This document shows, piece after piece, positions 43,810-51,525 of a DNA stretch of 60,528 bases. The stretch lies in assembly GCA_028689615.1 (NCBI GenBank), contig JAQVCV010000022.1:1-60528 (forward strand), given 5' to 3'. The notes below the pieces were generated by a model that had not been told where the DNA came from, ran no database searches, and saw only the letters and a list, made by a program, of their open reading frames with translations. The position numbers were made by a program, and so were the translations under genes. Position 1 is the stretch's first letter. Each line of letters opens with the position of its first letter. This DNA comes from Bacteroidales bacterium. Lineage in GTDB: Bacteria; Bacteroidota; Bacteroidia; Bacteroidales; TTA-H9.

Positions 43810-43820
43810 CCGTGCGTCTC
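43799..43820. repeat. 22-bp perfect palindrome at the uvrC stop
   Basis: GAGACGCACGG is followed directly by its exact reverse complement. It shares its last base with the uvrC stop codon (43820-43822). GAGACGCACGGCCGTG-type palindromes are dispersed in many genomes of this and other phyla. It may help end uvrC transcription, though no T-run follows. Confidence 0.6.
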
Positions 43821-45631
43821 TACGTGTTGCGCCACGCGATGATGACGGCGGCTTTGCTTTTCCCCACCACCTGCTCGAGTTCTGCAGGGGAGGCTTCCTG
43901 GATTCTCTTAACCGATTTGAAATGTTTTAAGAGTTTGTTGGCTGTGGTTTCGCCTATGCCGGCAATGTCGGTGAGGCTGGTTTTAACAGTTCCTTTCTCG
44001 CGCCGTTTGCGGTGGTGGGTAATGCCGAAGCGGTGGGCTTCGTCGCGCATTTGCTGTATCACCCTCAGGGTCTCCGATTTTTTATCGAGATAGAGAGGCA
44101 CAGGATCATCGGGGAAATACAACTCTTCGAGTCGTTTGGCAATTCCGAGGATGGTGATGGAACCCCGGAGTCCAAGTTTCTCGAGACTGCCAACTGCGGC
44201 AGAGAGTTGTCCCTTGCCACCATCCACCACGATGAGCTGGGGCAGTGGTTTTTCCTCTTCAAGCAGGCGGCTGTAGCGGCGGTGGATGATCTCCTCCATC
44301 GAGGCGAAATCGTTGGGGCCTTCCACGGTTTTAATGTTGAAGTGTCGGTACTCTTTCTTTTCGGGGCGACCGTTTTTAAACACCACCATGGCTGCCACAG
44401 GGTATGCCCCCTGGATGTTGGAGTTGTCGAAACACTCGATGTGTTCTGGTTTCACGGGCATCCGCAGGTCGGTTTGCATCTGGGTCATTATTCGTTTGCT
44501 GTGGCGATCGGGATCCACCAGTTCCCGTTGTTTTTCCATTTCGAAACGAAACTGGCGGGCATTGCGCTCCGAAAGATCCAGCAGACTCTTTTTATCGCCT
44601 CGCTGGGGTACTGTAAAGGTCACTCCAGGCCAATCGGTATCGGGAGCAAAGGGTACGATGATCTCGGGCGAGGTGCTTTGAAACATTTGCCGCATCTCAG
44701 TCAGTCCCAGCATCAGCATCTCTTCGGGCGATTCGTCAAGCCGTTTGCGAAGTTCGAGGGTGAATGCCTGTATTACGGCACCGTTTTCCACCTTGAGGTA
44801 ATTCACATATCCGGCCTGATCGTCGGTTACTATGGTCACCACATCCACGTTGGTCACTGTGGGGCTTACCACGGTGGAGCGCGCCTGGAACTTCTCGAGT
44901 CCTTCCAGTTTCTCTTTCACGGCATGTGCTTTTTCGAACTCCATGGCAGCGGCATGCTCCATCATGGTGTCGTGCAGCTCTTTTTTCACCGGGTTGATCT
45001 GGCCGCGAATGATCTGTCGGATCTGACTCACCATGGTGTTGTATTCTTCGGCGCTTTGCCTCCCTTCGCACGGCCCCTTGCAGTTTCCGATGTGGTATTC
45101 GAGACACACTTTGTATTTTCCAGATTGGATGTTGTTTTGGCTGAGATTCAGGCTGCAATTGCGAATGGAGTACAGATGGCGCACCAGATCGAGCAACGTG
45201 TGCATAGCTTTAACAGAAGCGTAGGGACCAAAATACTGCGAGCCATCTTTTACCACGGTGCGTGTAGCGTGGATTCGGGGGAAAGGTTCGTTTCGGATCA
45301 CGATCCAGGGGTAGGTCTTGTCGTCTTTCAACAAGATGTTGTAGCGCGGCTGGTGCTCTTTGATGAGGTTGTTTTCGAGCAGCAGGGCGTCCATCTCGGT
45401 GTTTACCACTATGGTGCGGATATCGGCTACGCGCCGCACCAACACCTGCACCTTGCCGCTCAATCCCTGGTCTTTGTTGAAATAGCTGCTGACCCTTTTT
45501 TTCAGGTCTTTGGCCTTCCCAACGTAGATGATGGTCCCTGATTCGTCGAAATATTGATATACACCGGGTTTCGACGGGAGGGTTCTGAGGATACCGGCAA
45601 GGCGGTCGGCATGGCGGTGGTTGGGGTTCAT
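43820..45631 (-). CDS. uvrC: Excinuclease ABC subunit C
   Basis: Nuclease subunit of nucleotide excision repair, making incisions on both sides of a lesion. It has 603 residues. The GIY-YIG domain is at the N-terminus (PGVYQYFDESGTIIYVGKAKDLKKRVSSY in parts, about 18-47). The UvrB-binding UVR motif lies near 205-240 (FEKAHAVKEKLEGLEKF). The RNase H-like endonuclease half includes ECFDNSNIQG, VDGGKGQLSAA and RDEAHRFGITHHRKRR. A C-terminal helix-hairpin-helix pair has DIAGIGETTANKLLKHF. It overlaps thiL by 4 bases, so the two are translationally coupled. Confidence 0.97.
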   Translation of the reverse strand: MNPNHRHADRLAGILRTLPSKPGVYQYFDESGTIIYVGKAKDLKKRVSSYFNKDQGLSGKVQVLVRRVADIRTIVVNTEMDALLLENNLIKEHQPRYNILLKDDKTYPWIVIRNEPFPRIHATRTVVKDGSQYFGPYASVKAMHTLLDLVRHLYSIRNCSLNLSQNNIQSGKYKVCLEYHIGNCKGPCEGRQSAEEYNTMVSQIRQIIRGQINPVKKELHDTMMEHAAAMEFEKAHAVKEKLEGLEKFQARSTVVSPTVTNVDVVTIVTDDQAGYVNYLKVENGAVIQAFTLELRKRLDESPEEMLMLGLTEMRQMFQSTSPEIIVPFAPDTDWPGVTFTVPQRGDKKSLLDLSERNARQFRFEMEKQRELVDPDRHSKRIMTQMQTDLRMPVKPEHIECFDNSNIQGAYPVAAMVVFKNGRPEKKEYRHFNIKTVEGPNDFASMEEIIHRRYSRLLEEEKPLPQLIVVDGGKGQLSAAVGSLEKLGLRGSITILGIAKRLEELYFPDDPVPLYLDKKSETLRVIQQMRDEAHRFGITHHRKRREKGTVKTSLTDIAGIGETTANKLLKHFKSVKRIQEASPAELEQVVGKSKAAVIIAWRNT

Positions 45632-46695
45632 GATGCCGTTGCTGACTGATCGGTGTAATGGTTCCAGCCTTGGGCTGTGAGGGTTATCAGGCGGTTGTCG
45701 GGTGTTACCAGATGGGCCATTCCGGCTTCGCCGGTAATGTGGCCTATGACGGTGACTCCGGCAACTGATTTAATTTTCTCATGATCGGCCAGGGGAATGG
45801 TGAACAGCAGTTCGTAGTCTTCGCCACCGTTGAGGGCAGCAGTTGTAGGATGAATTTGAAACTCGCTGCACAGAAGTGCGGTTTCGGCATCCACGGGGAT
45901 TTTATCTTCGTAAACCACGGCGCCTACACCCGATTTTTGGCAGATATGCAACACTTCTGAGGCCAGCCCATCGCTGATGTCGATCATAGCGCTGGGGGTG
46001 ATTCCTGCTTCACGAAGCCTGCCCACGATGTCGCGGCGCGCCTCGGGTTTGAGCATCCTTTCCAGCACATAGTCGTGCCCTTCCAAATCTGGCTGCATGG
46101 CTGGGTTTGCCTTGAACACCTGTTTTTCGCGTTCAAGCAGCAACAACCCCATGTAGGCAGCACCCAGGTCGCCGCTCACGCAAAGGAGGTGGTTCTCGGC
46201 TGCACCGTGGCGGTAAACTACCTCTTCTTTGGCCGCCCGGCCAATCACCGTGATGCTAACAAACATTCCCGATGCACTGCTGGTGGTATCGCCACCTACA
46301 AGGTCAACACCGTAGCGCTCGCTAGCCAGTTTTAAACCCTCGTAAAAACTATCAAGAGCTTCAACCGAAAAGCGGTTCGACACCGATAAGCCCACCACCA
46401 TCTGCTCCGGACGGCCGTTCATGGCGTATATGTCGCTGAAGTTCACCACGGCTGCTTTGTAACCCAAATGCTTTAGCGGGGTGTAGCTCAGATCGAAATG
46501 CACCCCTTCGTTGAGTTGATCGGTGGTAACAAGCACCACATCGTTTCCCGCGTCGATCACGGCGGCATCGTCGCCGATGCCTTTAAGGGTGGAGGCATTG
46601 CGTGGGGTGATGTCGCGGGTAAGGTAATCTATCAGGCCGAATTCACCCAGATCGCTTAGCTCTGTTCGCTCCTTCTTTGAACGGTCTTCAAACAT
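45628..46695 (-). CDS. thiL: Thiamine-monophosphate kinase
   Basis: ATP-dependent phosphorylation of thiamine monophosphate to the active cofactor thiamine diphosphate. It has 355 residues. Family segments are LGEFGLIDYLT near 16-26, GIGDDAAVID with the Mg-binding acidic pair, VTTDQLNEGVHFDLSY, AVVNFSDIYAMNG, VGGDTTSS and SAMIDISDGLASE. The order and length match ThiL. The ATG is 17-24 bases below a perfect -7 box, and uvrC follows with a 4-base overlap. Thiamine synthesis and DNA repair share no pathway, so the pairing is probably only transcriptional. Confidence 0.95.
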   Translation of the reverse strand: MFEDRSKKERTELSDLGEFGLIDYLTRDITPRNASTLKGIGDDAAVIDAGNDVVLVTTDQLNEGVHFDLSYTPLKHLGYKAAVVNFSDIYAMNGRPEQMVVGLSVSNRFSVEALDSFYEGLKLASERYGVDLVGGDTTSSASGMFVSITVIGRAAKEEVVYRHGAAENHLLCVSGDLGAAYMGLLLLEREKQVFKANPAMQPDLEGHDYVLERMLKPEARRDIVGRLREAGITPSAMIDISDGLASEVLHICQKSGVGAVVYEDKIPVDAETALLCSEFQIHPTTAALNGGEDYELLFTIPLADHEKIKSVAGVTVIGHITGEAGMAHLVTPDNRLITLTAQGWNHYTDQSATAS

Positions 46696-46711
46696 AGAAT
46701 AAAAATTTTTG

Positions 46712-46719
46712 CAAAGGTA
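46712..46719 (-). promoter_or_regulatory. Promoter -7 box of thiL-uvrC
   Basis: Leftward TACCTTTG followed by C, 17-24 bases upstream of the thiL ATG. Confidence 0.65.
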
Positions 46720-46891
46720 CGAAGGGAATTATTCTCTTGGGGTTTGTTTGTCGGGTTTGGTTGTGTTGATCGGGTGGCTGAACATTTTTCCAGGGAGTAG
46801 AACAGTTGTCTGGGTATTTTGACAACGGTTCACAGGGCTTCTGTTTCTTTTTCCTTGCCCTTTATGAGGCTTTCAGCAACTAATAAGGCAT

Positions 46892-46918
46892 AAAAAAAGC
46901 CGCCCGGGGGCGGCTTTT
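46892..46918 (-). terminator. Intrinsic terminator of the microprotein gene
   Basis: Leftward, a GC-rich stem GCCGCCC / GGGCGGC flanked by A4/T4 is followed by a run of seven Ts (46892-46898 on the complement), 17 bases past the stop at 46935. It is the strongest terminator in the window. Confidence 0.85.
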
Positions 46919-46934
46919 CGTCAATCACTAAAAT

Positions 46935-47165
46935 TTACTCAGCCAGTTTTTTACGGGCATCGTATATCCTTTTGGCGCCATAACCAGCTCCAAGAGCCAG
47001 CAGCAAGGCTATTCCACTGCCTACCGGGGCAGCTCCGCCCCCAATGGGGTTGCCGCCTACAGAACCTCCGCCTGCGTTGCTACCGGGGTTGGGTTGGGCG
47101 AAGGTTAGCATTGGAATAACTAAAGAGGAAAACAAAACAATATTCTTTATAATATTCAATTTCAT
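46935..47165 (-). CDS. Second exported Gly-rich microprotein with PID-CTERM-like signal
   Basis: A 76-residue relative of the protein at 32123-32341 with the same three-part plan. A signal peptide ends near MLTFAQ (residue 24). A linker of about 20 residues is made almost only of Gly, Asn, Ser and Pro. The C-terminus is APVGSGIALLLALGAGYGA followed by the basic tail KRIYDARKKLAE. Shared features are AQP after the signal, GGG-x-AP, and ALLLxL-x3-YGA. Here the gene is monocistronic, with its own -7 box at 47195-47202 and a strong terminator at 46892-46918, implying independent high expression. Function unknown; the conserved C-terminus is probably a sorting or membrane-retention signal. Confidence 0.72.
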   Translation of the reverse strand: MKLNIIKNIVLFSSLVIPMLTFAQPNPGSNAGGGSVGGNPIGGGAAPVGSGIALLLALGAGYGAKRIYDARKKLAE

Positions 47166-47194
47166 AATATTAGGTTTTTTGCAATTAACAATTG

Positions 47195-47202
47195 CAAATA
47201 TA
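47195..47202 (-). promoter_or_regulatory. Promoter -7 box of the microprotein gene
   Basis: Leftward TATATTTG followed by C, 30 bases upstream of the ATG at 47165. Confidence 0.6.
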
Positions 47203-47642
47203 CTTCAATTTTTGTTAAAGTGGCTTATTTTTATCCGATTATTGGTAAATTATCAGCCATATAGTGTGTAAATTTGAATTGAGTTTGCCTAGCATTAATA
47301 AATCATCAAGATGACGTAGTAATGGTTGCGTTAGCCTCTGTTTATGCATTTGCTTTCGCGTATTTTAAGATTGATTTCATCAGCAAGCCATTCGTTACAT
47401 GATATTTAAAATAAGTTTCAATACCATACTAATGCTCAGACACAATAATTAACAAAAACATAGAACCTTTTCAATTCCACTATTCCAAGCCATTTTCATC
47501 CATTGGTTTATACCTGTTAGCCTGGTGGCATAACCTGTATGCTGATTTTTTCTTTTTGTTAACAATTCCTTAATTACCAAAACTTTTCTGTGGAATAAGT
47601 TGTTAAACCTTGCATATTTCTTACTCATTTTTTCGCTTCACT
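47203..47642. other. AT-rich intergenic region
   Basis: About 440 bases between divergent genes, visibly richer in A and T than its surroundings. No gene, RNA or clear repeat was recognised. It should contain the promoter of the haem lipoprotein cluster, but no perfect TAnnTTTG box is seen close to 47643. Confidence 0.4.
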
Positions 47643-48338
47643 ATGAAGTTCTCAACTTTTGCTCTGCTTATTTTTTTGTTGATAGCTGCTGCCTGTAAGC
47701 ACGATCCCGACCTCACTGCTATCCCCGACGATCCGCAACCGCCCGTCCCCACTGCCGGCTGCGACCCCGATACGGTCTATTTCGTCAACACGGTGCTGCC
47801 GTTGCTCCAGTCTTCGTGTGCCATGTCGGGGTGCCACGATGCTGCTACAGCACGCGATGGGGTGATCCTCACCGATTACAACCGCATCATGATCACCGGC
47901 GATGTGAAACCTGGCAACGCATCGGACTCTAAAATCTATGAGGTGCTGAGCGACGACGGCGACGACCGGATGCCTCCCCCTCCGGCAGCTCCCCTTTCGG
48001 CTGAACAAAAGGCGTTGCTCGCCAAATGGATCAACCAGGGCGCACTCAACAACGCCTGCACCGACACCAACTGCGACACCCTCAACGTAACGTTTTCTGC
48101 CACAGTGATGCCCATCATCGAGGCCAATTGCATGGGTTGCCACAGCGGCGCGGCTCCCAATGGTGGTATCCGCCTTACCAACTACACCGAGGTGGAGACC
48201 ATAGCTTCTACCGGTCAGTTAATTGGCTCCATCACCCACGCCTCTGGCTATGCGGCCATGCCTCCCTCCGGACAACTCTCCGATTGCCAAATTTCTCAAC
48301 TAAAAAAATGGATTGCCAATGGAAAACCCAACAATTAA
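47643..48338 (+). CDS. Di-haem c-type cytochrome-like lipoprotein
   Basis: Predicted outer-membrane or periplasmic lipoprotein, 231 residues. The lipobox is LLIAAAC with C18. Two cytochrome c-like modules follow. The first has C59-AMSG-C64-H65, a CX4CH haem motif, with possible axial Met in DDRMPPPPA (M110). The second has C163-MG-C166-H167, a canonical CXXCH, with GYAAMPPSG (M206). The modules resemble the planctomycete-type cytochrome domain common in this phylum. It begins a five-gene same-strand cluster, and the next gene overlaps its end by 20 bases. ATG 47643 was chosen because MKFSTF starts a proper lipoprotein signal; the frame opens earlier at 47610. Confidence 0.8.
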   Translation: MKFSTFALLIFLLIAAACKHDPDLTAIPDDPQPPVPTAGCDPDTVYFVNTVLPLLQSSCAMSGCHDAATARDGVILTDYNRIMITGDVKPGNASDSKIYEVLSDDGDDRMPPPPAAPLSAEQKALLAKWINQGALNNACTDTNCDTLNVTFSATVMPIIEANCMGCHSGAAPNGGIRLTNYTEVETIASTGQLIGSITHASGYAAMPPSGQLSDCQISQLKKWIANGKPNN

Positions 48339-48720
48339 CAAACGCTTACTCGTTGTGGCGTCAGTTCTGGCTGCCCTTTCGGTGTTGACGGCTTCGTGCT
48401 ACCGCGACAACGAGGAGGAACTCTACCCACAGGTGCCGGGCAGCGGCAACTGCGACCTTACCAGCGTAACCTACCAGTCCACCATAGCTCCCATCATGGC
48501 TTCTTCGTGCAACGGTTGCCACAGCGGAGCTGGTGCATCGGCAGGGGTGGTTACCAATACTTACGAAGGCCTTAAAACCATTGCCCTCAATGGCAAACTC
48601 TACGGAAGTGTTTCGCATGCTTCGGGCTACTCTGCGATGCCAAAAAATGGAAACAAGTTGAGCGCGTGCAACATCGAGAAGATCAAAACCTGGGTGGATG
48701 CTGGTGCTCCCAATAATTAA
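48319..48720 (+). CDS. Mono-haem c-type cytochrome-like lipoprotein
   Basis: A 133-residue lipoprotein with lipobox LTASC (C27). It has a single cytochrome module with SSCNGCHSG (CXXCH) and a probable axial Met in SAMPKNG. The module is closely similar to the second module of the preceding protein (both have GSxxHASGYxAMP), so one arose by duplication. It overlaps the upstream stop by 20 bases, indicating coupled translation. It probably passes electrons in the periplasm together with its neighbour; the partner oxidase or reductase is not in the window. Confidence 0.8.
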   Translation: MENPTINKRLLVVASVLAALSVLTASCYRDNEEELYPQVPGSGNCDLTSVTYQSTIAPIMASSCNGCHSGAGASAGVVTNTYEGLKTIALNGKLYGSVSHASGYSAMPKNGNKLSACNIEKIKTWVDAGAPNN

Positions 48721-48732
48721 ACAAGCGTTTTT

Positions 48733-49170
48733 ATGAAAAGATATCTCTTGCGATTCGGCTTGGTGCTGCTGGTTTTGGGCTTCGCCGGCGGTTTTTACGT
48801 GTGGAAGTTTGTTTACAACAAGCCCCATCCCGATTATATCAGTATGAAGCCCGAAATGAACCTCACTGCTCAGGCTCTTTTCGATCAGTTTGTCGCCGAT
48901 CAGAAAGCTGCTAATCTGGTTTTCACCGGCAAGGTGGTGGAAATTGATGGGGTTCCGGCCAGACTCGAAACCACCGACAGCCTGCGCATCGTGGTTTTTG
49001 TTTTTCGCCAGGGCGACTTTGGCGATGAGGGTATCAGGTGTTCGCTCCACCCCGAGGCACAGGTTCCGCCTGCCGGACTGCCTGCTGGTAAGGCCATTCG
49101 GCTGAAAGGTTATCTCACGGGCTTCAACGGCTCGGATGTGGTGATGGAAAAATGTTCGTATGTTGAATGA
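48733..49170 (+). CDS. Membrane-anchored OB-fold protein (tRNA_anti-like)
   Basis: A 145-residue protein with one N-terminal transmembrane helix (LLRFGLVLLVLGFAGGFYVW, about 5-24). The periplasmic domain resembles the tRNA_anti-like OB-fold family: FTGKVVEIDG near 64-73, then RCSLHPE and IRLKGYLTGFNG. Despite the family name no RNA role is implied; such exported OB-folds are found beside envelope redox genes. It lies 12 bases after the mono-haem gene and precedes yceI by 22 bases. Function unknown. Confidence 0.65.
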   Translation: MKRYLLRFGLVLLVLGFAGGFYVWKFVYNKPHPDYISMKPEMNLTAQALFDQFVADQKAANLVFTGKVVEIDGVPARLETTDSLRIVVFVFRQGDFGDEGIRCSLHPEAQVPPAGLPAGKAIRLKGYLTGFNGSDVVMEKCSYVE

Positions 49171-49192
49171 TTCACTTAAATGCTTACTTGTT

Positions 49193-49744
49193 ATGAAAAT
49201 CAGATTGATTGCTTTGCTGGTGCTGGCCCTCGCGTTTCAGGGGGTAATAGCACAGAAATATGTTACCAAAACGGGGAAAATCCGCTTCTACAGCGACACA
49301 CCCATGGAGAAAATCGAGGCGGTGAACAACCAGGTGAATTCAGCCCTCGACGTGGCCACAGGTCAGATGGTGTTCAGGGTGCTGATGAAGTCGTTCGAGT
49401 TTGAGAAGGCTTTGATGCAGGAACACTTCAACGAAAACTACGTGGAATCGGACAAGTTTCCCAACGCCACCTTCAAAGGAACCGTGGCCGGGCTGCAACA
49501 GCTCGACATGACTAAGGATGGCAGACATCAGGTGGAGGTTGAAGGCGACCTCACCATCCACGGGGTGACTAAGAAGGTGAAAACCACCGGAACCCTAGAA
49601 GCCAAAGGGGGGAAAATTGCCGGGCGTTGCGTGTTCAGCGTGGCTGTGAAAGACTACGGCATCTCGATCCCCACTGCCGTGGTGAAACAGATCGCCGAAA
49701 CCATAGAGATAACCGTGGATGTGACCTACGATAAAATGAATTAA
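49193..49744 (+). CDS. YceI family periplasmic protein
   Basis: A 183-residue exported lipocalin-like protein that in characterised relatives binds isoprenoid or quinone-like lipids in a barrel. The signal peptide ends near GVIAQ (residue 20). YceI features are GKIRFYSDTPMEKIEA, a central FKGTVAGL region, VEGDLTIHGVTKKV near 118-131, and VAVKDYGISIP. The frame opens at 49160, overlapping the previous gene; ATG 49193 gives a clean signal peptide. DUF5777 follows after 2 bases. The coupling with haem lipoproteins suggests a quinone or lipid linked redox role, as inference. Confidence 0.85.
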   Translation: MKIRLIALLVLALAFQGVIAQKYVTKTGKIRFYSDTPMEKIEAVNNQVNSALDVATGQMVFRVLMKSFEFEKALMQEHFNENYVESDKFPNATFKGTVAGLQQLDMTKDGRHQVEVEGDLTIHGVTKKVKTTGTLEAKGGKIAGRCVFSVAVKDYGISIPTAVVKQIAETIEITVDVTYDKMN

Positions 49745-49746
49745 TC

Positions 49747-50637
49747 ATGAATGTGATCAAACAACTGGCAGCCATCTGCCTGCTGGTGTACTCTGGTGGC
49801 GGGTTGAATGCTCAGGACGACCTGATGGATTTGCTGGGCGATGATAAACCAGCTACCGAATATGCCTGGGGAACCTTCAAAACCACCCGCGTGGTGCTCA
49901 ACCAGAGCATCCAGGCACCAGCCAAAGGCGATCTGATTTTTATTATATCACACCATTTTGGGCGCCTCAACCAGGGGGCTTACGACCTCTTCGGGCTCGA
50001 TCAGGCTACCATCAGGTTTGGTCTCGAGTATGGCATCAGCAACCGCCTCACTGTGGGAGTTGGACGAAGCACCTACAAAAAGCTCTACGATGGTTTTGTG
50101 AAGTTTAAACTGCTTCAACAAAGCAGCGGCGAACGCGATATGCCTGTCACGGTGAGCTATTTTGGTTCGATGGGGGTGAACTCTCTTCGATGGGAAAACC
50201 CCGACAGGGTAAACTATTTTTCGAGCCGGCTCTCCTACGTACATCAGTTGCTTATTGCCCGGAAATTCAGTTCGGCCTTCTCCATCCAAATTACTCCCAC
50301 GCTGGTACACCGGAACCTGGTAGCGCTTCGCGACGATCAAAACACGGTGTTTGCTCTGGGAGCCGGCGGCCGATTGAAACTTACCCAACGCATGAGCATC
50401 AACGCCGAGTATTTCTACCTGATGCCAGGCAAAACAGCCGACAACTTCGACAACAGCCTCTCCCTGGGGTTCGACATCGAGACAGGCGGACACGTGTTTC
50501 AGCTTTTCTTTACCAACAGCGTACCCATCAACGAGAACGGTTTCATCACCGAAACACAGGGTGATTGGCTTAATGGCGACATCTACTTCGGATTCAACAT
50601 CACCCGAACGTTTACCCTGGGCGGGAAAAACCATTGA
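49747..50637 (+). CDS. DUF5777 family beta-barrel protein
   Basis: A 296-residue exported protein with signal peptide to about residue 22 (GGGLNAQ). Its DUF5777 pattern includes WGTFKTTRVVLNQSIQ, LIFIISHHFGRLNQGAYDLFGLDQA (in parts) and RFGLEYGISNRLTVGVGRS. It ends in a string of amphipathic strands, consistent with an outer-membrane barrel. The family has no assigned function but is recurrently found with YceI and cytochrome-like genes in Bacteroidota. It starts 2 bases after the yceI stop and is the last gene of the cluster. Confidence 0.78.
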   Translation: MNVIKQLAAICLLVYSGGGLNAQDDLMDLLGDDKPATEYAWGTFKTTRVVLNQSIQAPAKGDLIFIISHHFGRLNQGAYDLFGLDQATIRFGLEYGISNRLTVGVGRSTYKKLYDGFVKFKLLQQSSGERDMPVTVSYFGSMGVNSLRWENPDRVNYFSSRLSYVHQLLIARKFSSAFSIQITPTLVHRNLVALRDDQNTVFALGAGGRLKLTQRMSINAEYFYLMPGKTADNFDNSLSLGFDIETGGHVFQLFFTNSVPINENGFITETQGDWLNGDIYFGFNITRTFTLGGKNH

Positions 50638-50661
50638 CGTATTTGTTTGTCAGACTTTTTG

Positions 50662-50669
50662 TAATTTTG
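50662..50669 (+). promoter_or_regulatory. Promoter -7 box of the HEPN/MNT pair
   Basis: TAATTTTG, with TTTG motifs at 50642-50649 as possible -33 elements, 38 bases before the GTG used. Confidence 0.5.
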
Positions 50670-50706
50670 AATCCGTAAGCTAATAAGTCATTAATCATTG
50701 TATAGT

Positions 50707-51087
50707 GTGAAAGAACAAGTGGCATTTTGGTTTGAAGGATCTGACGATTCTTACGAAACTGCTACAGTTTTGTTTGACAAAAACCGGCTTTTGCACTGCT
50801 TGTTTTTTTGTCATTTATCTGTCGAGAAGGCTTTAAAAGCTCTGTATGTATGTAAAACATCAGAAATCCCCCCAAGAACACACAATTTATTGCATTTGGC
50901 CTCTCGATGTGATTTAGTTGTAACGGAGGATATGGATACTTTCTTAGGAGTTCTGATGAAATATCAGCTCGAAGGGCGTTATCCCGATTATAACCCGTCT
51001 GTTCCCAAAAATGAAGTAGTTAAAATGTATTTACAAAAAACCTTAGAAGTTATTAAATGGTTGAAAGAAATATCGTTGAGTTGCTAA
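50707..51087 (+). CDS. HEPN domain protein of a HEPN/MNT pair
   Basis: A 126-residue helical protein of the PF05168-type HEPN family: AFWFEGSDDSYETATVLF at the start, LFFCHLSVEKALKALYV near 33-49, and PPRTHNLLHLAS near 56-67. The last contains the R-H pair that in active HEPN RNases is catalytic (R-x5-H or R-x-H spacing). The start is GTG 50707; a TTG at 50698 is also possible. Sequence is AT-rich relative to neighbours. It overlaps the MNT gene by 31 bases. It may be a toxin RNase or a structural partner; the PF05168 branch is less well characterised than HepT. Confidence 0.8.
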   Translation: MKEQVAFWFEGSDDSYETATVLFDKNRLLHCLFFCHLSVEKALKALYVCKTSEIPPRTHNLLHLASRCDLVVTEDMDTFLGVLMKYQLEGRYPDYNPSVPKNEVVKMYLQKTLEVIKWLKEISLSC

Positions 51088-51416
51088 CCCGCTACCTCCA
51101 ACTGCTCATTTCAGAAGGAGTGAAGGTTGACAGGGCTATCTTATATGGTAGTTATGCCAAAGGAGTGGCAGGAAGTGAAAGCGATATTGACCTGCTGCTG
51201 GTTTTGCCCGATATTCAGGCCAACGACGACAATACTGCCGGATTGGCCTGGCGGTTAACACGCCGCATTAGTACCCGTATAGAGCCATTTCTTGTAGGAC
51301 AATCCCGATTTCTCTCTGACAATATCTCGCCGATACTCAATGTGGTGCGACGCGAGGGTATCGAAATTGATTTCCAATCCGAATCTCCTCCGCCACAGTC
51401 AAACCCGATGGCCTAA
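51057..51416 (+). CDS. MNT-type minimal nucleotidyltransferase
   Basis: A 119-residue nucleotidyltransferase with the polymerase-beta-like core: G31-S32 in LYGSYAKGVAG, then D43 and D45 in SDIDLLLVL. The two aspartates bind metal. In MNT/HEPN toxin-antitoxin pairs the MNT member neutralises HEPN, in the best-studied case by adding AMP. The 31-base overlap with the HEPN gene indicates coupled translation. The tail after residue 90 is short and variable. Role as antitoxin is inferred from the pairing. Confidence 0.82.
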   Translation: MVERNIVELLTRYLQLLISEGVKVDRAILYGSYAKGVAGSESDIDLLLVLPDIQANDDNTAGLAWRLTRRISTRIEPFLVGQSRFLSDNISPILNVVRREGIEIDFQSESPPPQSNPMA

Positions 51417-51525
51417 CCAATCAGTTCAGGAAGAATAACACTTTCGCTATGATCTCCGATTTATAAGTAGGCGTAATGTGCAGTTTCATTCAACCAGGCA
51501 ATGTTTATCTGAACTTTCAGGCAAA

